From: an uncultured bacterium | GTDB lineage: Bacteria; Bacteroidota; Bacteroidia; Chitinophagales; CAIODY01 | NCBI GenBank assembly: GCA_903857255.1 | Contig: CAIODY010000013.1 | Coordinates: 1 to 64,000, forward strand | Reading direction: 5' to 3' | Length of the DNA stretch: 64,000 nt | Notes under the pieces: generated by a model | The model's input: the letters and a program-made list of their open reading frames with translations, nothing else | What the model was told of the DNA's origin: nothing | Databases searched by the model: none | Position numbers and translations under genes: made by a program | Shown here: positions 19,158 to 27,900 of the stretch, piece by piece | How the letters are laid out: each line of letters starts with the position of its first letter | Position numbering within the stretch: the first letter of the stretch is position 1

Positions 19158-21317
19158 ATGAAAACACGTTCAAACAAAGTACTTAATAGTACTATTAAAA
19201 TCGTTGCGATTCTGCTGCTACAATTAGTAGTGGTAGTTTATGCAACCAAAGCAGCTACTCAAGCTGCAGGCTATAGTCATGCTTTAATTTTGAATAATGG
19301 CAATGTTTACGCATGGGGAAACAATGACCATGGGCAATTAGGCAATGGCACAAAAACAAATAGCACTTCACCCATTCAAATAAAAAACTTGACGAACGTA
19401 ATTTCGGTTGCGGCTGGTTATTATTTTTCAGTAGCATTAACAGTTGAAGGGAAAGTTTATACTTGGGGAGCCAATACCACAGGGCAATTGGGCACCGATA
19501 TTATGTTTGAATCTTTATCACCCGTTGAAGTAGAAGGTTTGAGAAATATTAAATCAATTGCTGCTAATGGTGACCATGTTTTAGCATTGAGCACCAAAGG
19601 CGAAGTATTTGCTTGGGGCGGAAATGATGATGGCGAAGTTGGTATCAACAGTTTAGATAATCAATACAAACCAGTAGAATTGCAAGGCTTAGAAAAAATA
19701 AACAATGTTTTTTGTGGCGTTGGTAATTCATTTGCCATTGATGCCAAAGGAAATGTATTTGCTTGGGGCAATAATGAACAAAGTCAGTTAGGCATTGGAA
19801 ACTCCATCAATCAATTGAAACCCACAATGGTAGCTGCTTTGAAAAATATCACTCAAATTGCTGCTGGAAAATTTCACACTTTGGCATTGGATAGCCGAGG
19901 AAATATTTTTGCATTTGGCAGAAATGATAAAGGTCAGTTAGGCTTAGAAGATTTGATGAATCGAACAACACCAACTTTAGTAAATTCATTATCGCTCATT
20001 AAAAATATTGCTAGCGGCGATGACCATTGTGTTGCTATTTCAAGCGAAGGACAATTATTTGTTTGGGGCGATAACGAACAATTTCAATGCGGTTTTATTG
20101 GTGCAACATTTCCTAAACCGACCTTAATAAATGAATCAACCAATTTCTTAAACATCGCTTGCGGTGCTAACTTCAGCTTAGTTTCAAAATCAAACGGTAA
20201 TGTGTTTGTTTGGGGAAGCAACAGTGATGGACAATTAGCCACCACTTATGCCAACGTAAAAAACAGCATTGTTACTGTTCGTAATTTAAAACTGAATAGC
20301 CCCGTTGTTATCTCTTCAAAATTATTACATAGCATAGTGGTAACTGCTGATGGAAAAATCACTACAAGCGGTAATAATGAATATGGTCAATTAGGCGAAG
20401 GCGATATGAGCAACATAAATTTAAGCGAATTAAAAAACGTGATTTATGCTGCCAGCGGCTCGTATCATTCAGTTGCATTAACAGCTGAAGGAAAAATTTA
20501 TTGCTGGGGTGTGAATGGCTATGGTCAAGTTGGCGATACAGATGCGTTGCAAGTGAATCATCCTTTTTTGATAAATGAATTAACCAACATCAAACAAGTG
20601 GCTGCTGGCGCACATCACACTTTAGCCTTGTGTGCTGATGGAACAGTGTGGTCATGGGGTTCAAATAAATATGGTCAGTTGGGGATTGCAGGCATAACAA
20701 TAAGCCGCAAACCCATTCAAATCAAAGGATTGAAAGATGTTGTGAAAATTGTAGCTGGCGAAAAACATAGTTTGGCAATCACCTCCAATGGTAGTGTGTA
20801 TGCTTGGGGTGCGAATGATGTAGCACAATTAGGTGTTGGCAGAATTGCAAATTCGAGCAAGCCAGTAAAAGTTGAAATGCCTGCTGTGGTTGATATTGCC
20901 TGCGAATTCAATCACACCATTGCTATTTCAGCCGATGGAAATGTATATGCTTGGGGTTATAACGACCAAGGTCAAATTGGTGATGGCACCATCACTAATA
21001 AATTTTATCCAACCATTGTAAACGGCATCAGCAATGTGAAGAAAGCCGCTGTGGGAGCTAATCATAGCATTGCATTGTTGGGTGATGGCACCATTGAAAC
21101 ATGGGGAAATAATTCAAAAGGACAGTTTGGAAATAGCGAAATCAGAATTTCTAAAACACCAATTTTACAAAGTGATGTAAAAGATGTTTCTGCTTTATCA
21201 TGTGGTTATAACAAAACTATTTTAACCAATGGTCAAGGAAATACTAACAACTTCGGGCAAGTTGATGTGAAAGATATTAGCAACACTGCAAGTGCTTCAC
21301 CTGCTGGTATTCAATAA
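19158..21317 (+). CDS. Exported RCC1-repeat protein
   Basis: 719 aa with an N-terminal signal peptide or anchor ('IVAILLLQLVVVVYATKA', about residues 14-31). The remainder is at least thirteen RCC1 units of about 50 residues, each with the core G-x-V/I-Y/F-x-W-G-x-N-x-x-G-Q-L-G followed by an 'ALxxxGxVxxW' type strand; a fourteenth partial unit sits near the C-terminus. Two seven-bladed propellers would fit that count. RCC1-fold proteins are protein-protein interaction or lectin-like scaffolds, and bacterial exported ones are poorly characterised. No T9SS sorting domain or lipobox is present, so it probably stays periplasmic or membrane-tethered. It is convergent with HMG-CoA lyase, the stops being 4 bp apart. 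Confidence 0.9.
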   Translation: MKTRSNKVLNSTIKIVAILLLQLVVVVYATKAATQAAGYSHALILNNGNVYAWGNNDHGQLGNGTKTNSTSPIQIKNLTNVISVAAGYYFSVALTVEGKVYTWGANTTGQLGTDIMFESLSPVEVEGLRNIKSIAANGDHVLALSTKGEVFAWGGNDDGEVGINSLDNQYKPVELQGLEKINNVFCGVGNSFAIDAKGNVFAWGNNEQSQLGIGNSINQLKPTMVAALKNITQIAAGKFHTLALDSRGNIFAFGRNDKGQLGLEDLMNRTTPTLVNSLSLIKNIASGDDHCVAISSEGQLFVWGDNEQFQCGFIGATFPKPTLINESTNFLNIACGANFSLVSKSNGNVFVWGSNSDGQLATTYANVKNSIVTVRNLKLNSPVVISSKLLHSIVVTADGKITTSGNNEYGQLGEGDMSNINLSELKNVIYAASGSYHSVALTAEGKIYCWGVNGYGQVGDTDALQVNHPFLINELTNIKQVAAGAHHTLALCADGTVWSWGSNKYGQLGIAGITISRKPIQIKGLKDVVKIVAGEKHSLAITSNGSVYAWGANDVAQLGVGRIANSSKPVKVEMPAVVDIACEFNHTIAISADGNVYAWGYNDQGQIGDGTITNKFYPTIVNGISNVKKAAVGANHSIALLGDGTIETWGNNSKGQFGNSEIRISKTPILQSDVKDVSALSCGYNKTILTNGQGNTNNFGQVDVKDISNTASASPAGIQ

Positions 21318-21321
21318 ATTT

Positions 21322-22158
21322 TTAAACAAAAATTTCATCTGCCATCATAATCGCTTCGGCTAATTTTTCACCGTTCAATTTTAAATTTTCTTGTCCGAAA
21401 AATTGAATCATATTTTCAGTAGGCATGTTTCCTGTTAATTTATCTGTTGCCATTGGGCAGCCACCAAAACCTTTGAGTGCACCGTCAAACCGCTTGCAGC
21501 CTGCGTTGTAAGCCGCATCAATTTTTTCTTTCCAAGTATCTGGCGTAGTGTGTAAGTGTGCGCCAATTTCCATTTGCGGATAAAGCGGTATTAAATGCTT
21601 AAATAAATAAGAAATATTTTCAGGATTGCTTACACCTATTGTATCGCTCAATGCAACAATTTTGACGCCAAGCGAATTCATTTTTGCTACCCAATTCGCA
21701 GCAATTTCAGGCGAATATTCATCGCCATACGGATTGCCAAAACCCATGGAAATATAAATAACGAGTTGCTTATTTTTTTGCAAGCAGATTTTTTGAATGG
21801 CTTCAACGCTGCTTAAACTCTGCTCAATCGAGCTGTTGGTGTTTCGTTGTTGGAAGGTTTCGGAAATTGAAAATGGGAAACCAACAAAACTAATTTCATC
21901 ATATTGCGCTGCTTCTTCAGCCCCACGAACATTAGCAACAATGGCTAATAATTTAGTGTTGGTTAATTTCAATTTTGGTAACACATCTTTCGTATCAGCC
22001 AATTGCGGAATTGCTTTTGCCGAAACAAAACTTCCAAAATCTAACGTGTCAAAACCCACTTGCAATAAGGTGTTGAGGTAATTTATTTTTTTTTCGGTAG
22101 GAATAAAATGTTCCCAACCTTGCATGGCATCACGTGGGCATTCAATTATTTTTATCAT
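21322..22158 (-). CDS. Hydroxymethylglutaryl-CoA lyase
   Basis: Cleaves (S)-HMG-CoA to acetoacetate and acetyl-CoA in leucine degradation; DRE-TIM metallolyase fold, cytoplasmic. At 278 aa it is slightly short of the usual ~300 but complete. Visible signatures are 'ECPRDAMQGW' (the catalytic Arg-Asp pair of the usual GPRDGLQ), the metal-site histidines in 'GAHLHTT' and the catalytic-Cys loop 'KGFGGCPMA'. Gly in the usual PRDG is Ala here. It is transcribed divergently from the four-TM protein/XRE pair; a minus-strand TAATTTTG box at 22177-22184 is a good promoter candidate, and its upstream region reaches the neighbouring dyad. Confidence 0.92.
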   Translation of the reverse strand: MIKIIECPRDAMQGWEHFIPTEKKINYLNTLLQVGFDTLDFGSFVSAKAIPQLADTKDVLPKLKLTNTKLLAIVANVRGAEEAAQYDEISFVGFPFSISETFQQRNTNSSIEQSLSSVEAIQKICLQKNKQLVIYISMGFGNPYGDEYSPEIAANWVAKMNSLGVKIVALSDTIGVSNPENISYLFKHLIPLYPQMEIGAHLHTTPDTWKEKIDAAYNAGCKRFDGALKGFGGCPMATDKLTGNMPTENMIQFFGQENLKLNGEKLAEAIMMADEIFV

Positions 22159-22176
22159 GTTGTAAAATTAAACAAC

Positions 22177-22184
22177 CAAAATTA
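22177..22184 (-). promoter_or_regulatory. Candidate -7 box of the HMG-CoA lyase gene
   Basis: On the minus strand this reads TAATTTTG (TAnnTTTG). A TTTA at 22206-22209, 21 bp upstream, is a weak -33 and falls inside the left arm of the operator dyad 22204-22237. Confidence 0.45.
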
Positions 22185-22187
22185 TTT

Positions 22188-22218
22188 TTTGTTTTTTTGT
22201 AAATGTAAAGTATGTTTG
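22188..22218 (+). promoter_or_regulatory. Promoter of the membrane protein/XRE operon
   Basis: TTTG at 22188-22191, a 19-bp spacer and TATGTTTG at 22211-22218 give a full Bacteroidota promoter (TTTG-N19-TAnnTTTG). Transcription would begin near 22225, about 13 bases before the ATG. The -7 box starts inside the left operator arm. Confidence 0.65.
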
Positions 22219-22237
22219 ACGTAAGATATACTTTACA
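22204..22237. promoter_or_regulatory. Operator dyad TGTAAAGTAT-N14-ATACTTTACA
   Basis: Perfect 10-bp arms at 22204-22213 and 22228-22237 end directly at the ATG of the downstream gene and bracket the predicted transcription start. Placement beside an XRE regulator gene suggests autoregulation; the binding itself is inferred. Confidence 0.65.
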
Positions 22238-22645
22238 ATGAATCGAAAACCATTTTTATTACCCAATTATTTTAAGTGGATTGGTCCTGCAATATTAGTA
22301 TTGACAGTGGCTACAATCATTATTGCGAATGTTGCTTTTGATTTTAATTTCGTTAAAATTATTTGGCTAAAATTGATTGTAAAAATATTGATTGCTTTAT
22401 CATTCATGCTATTCATTTTAGCAAAAGAAAAAGTAGAAGATGAATTTATTATGCAATGCAGATTACGAGCCATGGCAGGAATTTTTATTCTAAATTTTTT
22501 CTGCTCCATTTTTAGCGAACTTACCAAAACTTATTGCCCAACATTTTTCACACCCATTTTTGGTTCACTTTTCGGTGTAGGTGTTTTTCAAGCCATGATG
22601 TATATCACTACTTTTTATTCTTTGAAAAAAGGCTACGCTCAATAA
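22238..22645 (+). CDS. Small four-TM membrane protein
   Basis: 135 aa with four predicted TM helices (about residues 14-30, 38-63, 70-92 and 106-130) and a short Lys-rich C-terminus. I do not recognise a named family. Small integral membrane proteins encoded directly before a short XRE regulator are a recurrent bacterial arrangement, in which the membrane protein is often the regulated product or a sensor. Its stop codon is immediately followed by the ATG of the XRE gene (TAAATG), so the two are almost certainly translationally coupled. It is controlled by the promoter and dyad just upstream. Confidence 0.8.
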   Translation: MNRKPFLLPNYFKWIGPAILVLTVATIIIANVAFDFNFVKIIWLKLIVKILIALSFMLFILAKEKVEDEFIMQCRLRAMAGIFILNFFCSIFSELTKTYCPTFFTPIFGSLFGVGVFQAMMYITTFYSLKKGYAQ

Positions 22646-22846
22646 ATGCAAAACAACTTAAAAGAATATCGTGATGCTGCTGAATTGACTCAAGAACAAT
22701 TAGCTGATAAAGTGGGCGTAAGCCGCCAAAGTATTATCTCTATTGAGAAAGGGCAATATATTCCGACCACAGTTTTAGCATTGAAATTGGCTAAGGCTTT
22801 AAAATTAAAAGTGGAAGATTTATTCGTGTTGGAAAAAGGCGATTGA
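22646..22846 (+). CDS. XRE-family transcriptional regulator (minimal Cro/CI type)
   Basis: 66 aa, essentially one helix-turn-helix domain (residues 4-60): 'YRDAAELTQEQLADKVGVSRQSIISIEKG' contains the two HTH helices, and 'TTVLALKLAKALKLKVEDLF' the closing helices. The short, HTH-only form (like YozG/Cro) works as a dimeric DNA-binding repressor or activator and has no sensor domain, so the signal probably comes through its partner. It starts at the base after the stop of the membrane-protein gene. The palindrome at 22204-22237 is the natural candidate operator. Confidence 0.93.
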   Translation: MQNNLKEYRDAAELTQEQLADKVGVSRQSIISIEKGQYIPTTVLALKLAKALKLKVEDLFVLEKGD

Positions 22847-22889
22847 TTTTCATTTGAAAATCTTTCAATTTTTACTCTTCATAAAAATT

Positions 22890-22897
22890 TATCTTTG
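22890..22897 (+). promoter_or_regulatory. Candidate -7 box of the porE-like gene
   Basis: TATCTTTG fits TAnnTTTG and lies 19 bases before the ATG; no clear -33 TTTG. Confidence 0.4.
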
Positions 22898-22916
22898 CTT
22901 CCATCGTTAATTCATT

Positions 22917-24941
22917 ATGCAAAGAATTTTCATTTTCATTTTATTGATTTCATCCAGTTTATGCTTGATTAAATGTTCGGGCGAAAAAGATGTAGAACTA
23001 ACTGGCGATAGGGCTTTTGAGCAAAAACAATTTTTGGTATCGGCAAAATTATTGCAAGATGAAATGCAAACCGATGATGTAAAAACTGCTCACGAAAAAA
23101 CTTTGAAAGTGGCGCAATGTTACGATTATGCCAACAAAACCAAAGAGGCAGCCGATTGGTACGAAAAATATTATACCATCACCAAAGAACCAGCCTATTT
23201 TTATAAGCACATCGAAAAGTTGAAAGCCACTAACAATTATGAAAAGTGTGAGGAGGAATTAAAAGATTTTATCAAAATAAATCCAGCAGAAAAAATAAAA
23301 GCCGCTTATGAAATTCAACAATGCCAAAACGCTGATGAATGGCTCACTTTGCCTTCGATGTATTTGATAAAAAAAATTGACAGCGTAAATACTTTCAGAA
23401 ATGAATATGCGCCAGTTGCTTTTGAAAAAAATAAATTAGTTTTTACTTCGGATAGAAGTGCAGCGACAGGCGATGAAAAATATGGTTGGACGGGCGAAAA
23501 ATTTAGCGACTTATTTATTGCAGAAATGAAAGATGGGAAATTTCAACGCCCACGAAAATTCAGTCAAATCCTTAATACGCCTGCACACGAAGGCACATGC
23601 ACGTTTACAAGAAATTTTAACGGAATAATTTTCACAAGATGTGGAAGTGCCAACAGCACCGACGATTTTTGCCAACTCTTCATCAGCGAACGCCAACCCG
23701 ATGGCGAATGGAGTGAAGGCACAAAATTATTATTGTTTGGCAATGAGGATACTTTGCAAAATGTTGGTCAGCCTTTTTTAACTGAAGATGGCAAAAGCCT
23801 TTATTTCAGTAGTGATGCGGCTGGTGGATTTGGCGGAAAAGATTTGTATGTGTGCAGCAAAACTGCGAATGGCTGGAGCAAGCCACGAAATTTAGGCGGC
23901 ACTGTAAATAGCAGTGGTGATGATGTTTTTCCGTATGTACGCAAAGATGGTACTTTGTTTTTTTCATCCAATGGGCACGGTGGAATGGGCGGCTTGGATA
24001 TTTTTATGTGCATGAAAAATGGCAGCAAATTCAGTCAGCCATTTAATTTGAAATCACCGCTAAATAGTGGTGCTGATGATTTCGGATTCACATTTGTGCA
24101 ATACAACGAAAAAGGAATCAACGATACTTTGATGGGCTGGGGCTATATTTCATCGCCCAGAACTGGCGGCAAAGGCGGCGATGATATTTATAAATTTGAA
24201 TTGAAAAAAGAAAAAGTTTATACTTTTTGGTTGAGCGGAAATATTTCATCTAATAAATATGAAGACCCGAAAGACCCAAAAAGCAAGGTGATTGATACGT
24301 TGCCAATTCAACATGCGTTTGTACAATTATTTGAAGTAAATAAAACAACTGGCATGCAACACTTGGTGGATGCGGATTCTACGGATAAAGATGGTGCTTA
24401 TACTTTTCAAATTGAAAAAGGAAAGGATTATAAATTAGCAGTAGCGAAGAAAAATTATTTCAATAAATCCGATGTGGTTTCTTCTAAAAATTTAGAAGCC
24501 AAAGGTGAAGACTCACGAATTTTTGTTTACAAAGATTTGCGATTAGAGCACATCATCAAAAACAAAATGATTGAGATTCCGAACATTTTTTATGATTTGG
24601 ATAAATGGAATATTCGTCCAGATGCCGCAGCAGTATTGGATTCGCTGGTTGTGCCATTAATGGAAGAAAATCCAACTTTAAAATTTGAGTTAGGCTCACA
24701 TACCGATTCACGAGGCAATGATGAATACAATATGACTTTGAGTCAAAAACGTGCTGATGCCGTTGTGGAATATTTAATTCAAAAAGGAATCAACGCCGAA
24801 CGCTTGATAGCAAAGGGTTATGGCGAAACCCAAATTATTAATCGCTGTACAAATGGTGTTGATTGTAGTGAAGAAGAACATCAACAAAACCGCCGAACAA
24901 CATTTAAGGTGTTGGATGAAAAAGTGGAAGAGCAAAAATAA
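22917..24941 (+). CDS. porE: OmpA-family lipoprotein with TPR and PD40 propeller, PorE-like
   Basis: 674 aa lipoprotein: a type II signal peptide with Cys in 'LCLIKC' (residue ~20). Domain order is an N-terminal TPR-like helical region (about 25-150), a PD40/WD40-like propeller (about 160-430; blades 'LVFTSDRSA', 'LYFSSDAAGGFGGKDLYVC', 'LFFSSNGHGGMGGLDIFMC'), a carboxypeptidase-regulatory-like Ig domain (about 435-535) and a C-terminal OmpA peptidoglycan-binding domain (about 545-670, 'LGSHTDSRGNDEYNMTLSQKRA'). This order and length match T9SS PorE, which links the outer-membrane secretion complex to peptidoglycan. No PorP/SprF partner is adjacent, so it could be another OmpA/PD40 family member. 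It is tail-to-tail with a T9SS cargo gene (16 bp between stops). Confidence 0.8.
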   Translation: MQRIFIFILLISSSLCLIKCSGEKDVELTGDRAFEQKQFLVSAKLLQDEMQTDDVKTAHEKTLKVAQCYDYANKTKEAADWYEKYYTITKEPAYFYKHIEKLKATNNYEKCEEELKDFIKINPAEKIKAAYEIQQCQNADEWLTLPSMYLIKKIDSVNTFRNEYAPVAFEKNKLVFTSDRSAATGDEKYGWTGEKFSDLFIAEMKDGKFQRPRKFSQILNTPAHEGTCTFTRNFNGIIFTRCGSANSTDDFCQLFISERQPDGEWSEGTKLLLFGNEDTLQNVGQPFLTEDGKSLYFSSDAAGGFGGKDLYVCSKTANGWSKPRNLGGTVNSSGDDVFPYVRKDGTLFFSSNGHGGMGGLDIFMCMKNGSKFSQPFNLKSPLNSGADDFGFTFVQYNEKGINDTLMGWGYISSPRTGGKGGDDIYKFELKKEKVYTFWLSGNISSNKYEDPKDPKSKVIDTLPIQHAFVQLFEVNKTTGMQHLVDADSTDKDGAYTFQIEKGKDYKLAVAKKNYFNKSDVVSSKNLEAKGEDSRIFVYKDLRLEHIIKNKMIEIPNIFYDLDKWNIRPDAAAVLDSLVVPLMEENPTLKFELGSHTDSRGNDEYNMTLSQKRADAVVEYLIQKGINAERLIAKGYGETQIINRCTNGVDCSEEEHQQNRRTTFKVLDEKVEEQK

Positions 24942-24957
24942 TTCTTGCTATTTTTTT

Positions 24958-27900
24958 TTATCTAATCAAAGTAACATTACCTGCAATAGGGAATAAAGTG
25001 CCGTCAACACATTCTACTTGTAATTGGTACATGTAAACACCACTCATCATTGGTTTCCCGTTAAAAGTACCATCCCATCCAGCTTCAGGCTTTCCTATTT
25101 GCACATGCTCGGCTTTGAAAATTTCATTTCCCCATCTATCGTAGATTCTTAAAAATTGCAATTCCTTTATACCACTTCCTAATACGTAGAAAAATCTGTT
25201 TTCAAATTTAGCAGTTGGTTTTGGTTCAAAAGCATTTGGAATATAGAGCGATTTATTTTTATCGCACAAAACAATGAATGTAATTTGTGAGGTGTCCAAG
25301 CAACCATATTCATCCGTAAATTTCACTTGGTAAGTGGTATTGACATCTGGGAAAACTGTTGGGGAATAACAATTCAAACAACTGATATTATAGTCGGGCA
25401 GCCACTGCAAAGTACCGTTGTTAGTGGTATCTGGCTTAATGTTATATTGCTGACCAGCATAAATATTTACTGATGAAGGTGAGATAGAAATTTTTGGTGG
25501 CGGAAAAACATGTACATGAATATCAACGCTATCTTGATTACAATTGCCTGTGATAACCACCCTATAGGTTTCATTGCCAGTAACTCTAACTTTAATTTTG
25601 GGTAGCGTTGAAATAATTTGGTGGGTACTCATTTGAATCCATTGATAACTCAAGCCACCATTAGCAAACAAATGAATACTATCACCCACACACACCAGTG
25701 TATCATGCCCTGCATCAGGAACAATAAAATTGCGGACAGTTAAAACTATTTTGTTGGTGTCTTTGCAGCCCCATTGATTTACAACAGCCAGAGAAAAACT
25801 ATCTTTCTGGAAAATGGTAATTGTAGGTTGAGCAATAAAATTATTGGGATGAAAAATGTTGGTACCTGTAGGTAAAAACCAGTTGTAATTCGACCCAACT
25901 TGCGGCGGGCAGCCTAATTTGAAAGGTATTCCGGGGCAAATAGAATCGTTAGCACCAGCGCATGCCAATGGAATTGGATTGACAGTAAAAGTATCTTGCA
26001 ACGAAGATGAACAATTGTATTTGTTGGTGATGGTATAAGTTGCAGTATAATCTGCTGGCGTTGTTCGGCTGGTGTTGTAATATGTTTTCAAGAAATGATT
26101 AGGTGCAATATTCGATTGATAATTTGCCGAACCATCACCAAAATTAATTTGATAATTCACGATGCCGATGTTAGCGTTATTATCAGTAAAAAAAGTTTGC
26201 AACGGATTGCAACTTTGTGTAGAACCTTTAGAAATGGCTACTGGCGGCAGTTTAGAGATACACACTTGTTTTGTTAAACTATCAAAACATCCCGAAATAT
26301 TTTTTGCATAAAACTTAGTTGTGAAACAAGTATCGCTTACACCATTTGGTAAATTATAGTTGTGTGAAACAATTGTGTTGGTGGTAGAAAAATTAGTTGT
26401 ATTGCCATCGCCAAAATCCCATTTACAAATTAATCCAGTAGATGGTAATGAAGTGCTTTGAAAATAAGTTGTACCACTATTTCCGCAAATAGTATCATGA
26501 ATAATATTGAACGACATAATAAAATTGCTTAGCACCACTACCACTTTTATCTGGCTAGTATCAATGCAATTGTAAATGGAACTATCTACCAAAACAATTT
26601 GATAAGTGCCAATTGAAGTATAGCAATATTGAGGGTTTCGGGCTGTATCAACAGGGGTTAAACTATTCCAATTAAAATACCAGTGGTAGTTTTTTACAGG
26701 GTCAGGATTGATAGATAAGTTGGTGAAATGCACACAACCATTGGTACAAATTGTATCAGGAATTGAACTGAATTGTGCGATTGGATAAGCATGAACTCTT
26801 ACAAATGGTTTCAAAATTGTATCAAAACAACCATGCAATGATTCGATAATCAATTTCATCGAATAAGAGCCTGGTGTGGTGATAATCACATGCGGAATGT
26901 GATGAAAATAAGAAGCGAATAAATTGTTGTTGGCATCATAAATATACCATTGATAATGCGCCGTATCAATAGGATACAAGCTGGCTATGGATGAATCAAT
27001 CATGGTTACATCAGCTTTGCCACAAAAATCTTTGAGGTAAGGTGTCCAACTAAAATTGGCAATTGGTCCATCAATATGCACTGTATCAGCTACTGGATAA
27101 CTACATCCGATGCCATCATCAATAAATGCTTGCACCAATTGATGACCAATAACAAAATAACGATGACAAAAATTATAAACTCCAGAACCATTGTGTGGCA
27201 ATACATCAAACGAACCATCAGGATATTTGATGATTGGATTTTGAGTTGAGTTGGTTACTAATGTGCAGCAAATTGAATCGCCTACACAACCATATACATT
27301 GCTGCATTGCAAATGTCCGATTGGTCCTGATACATGCAATGGTTTACAAATTGAATCGCTGCAACCAAACAAACTTGTCACTTTCCAGCAAATCGTATAA
27401 TCGCCTGGATAACCAACAGGAATGCCCACTTTGTGAGGAATGCCAATGGGCGAATTTCTACTGTAATTAAATGTTGCGTAAAAATTTAGCGGTGCTGATG
27501 ACATCGAAACGGTGAGTTGGTCGTAAGCACCAGTTGTGATATTAAGCAACGAATCAAAAGAACCCGGACATGAAATGGTATCTGCGCCTGAAAAATTTGC
27601 AATAGGATTTGACACATGAATTTTTACACAAGTATCTGCCGAACAACCATAAATATTGGTCAAATGCAAATTGATATAATGATAACCTGCTGTGTTGAAG
27701 GTTTGCGAAAAAGTTGAAGTGCTTGAAACACAAGTGCCAACAGTGGTACAAGCTGTGTTGCTCATAGTCCAACATCGTGTTGAAATTATGCCTGTTGAGC
27801 AATCAGATAAATTTATTGTAGCACCAATGCACACGGCTGTATCGGTGTAACCGCTGATGCATGGCGTGATTCCGTTGATTGAATTAATAGTAATAGTGCC

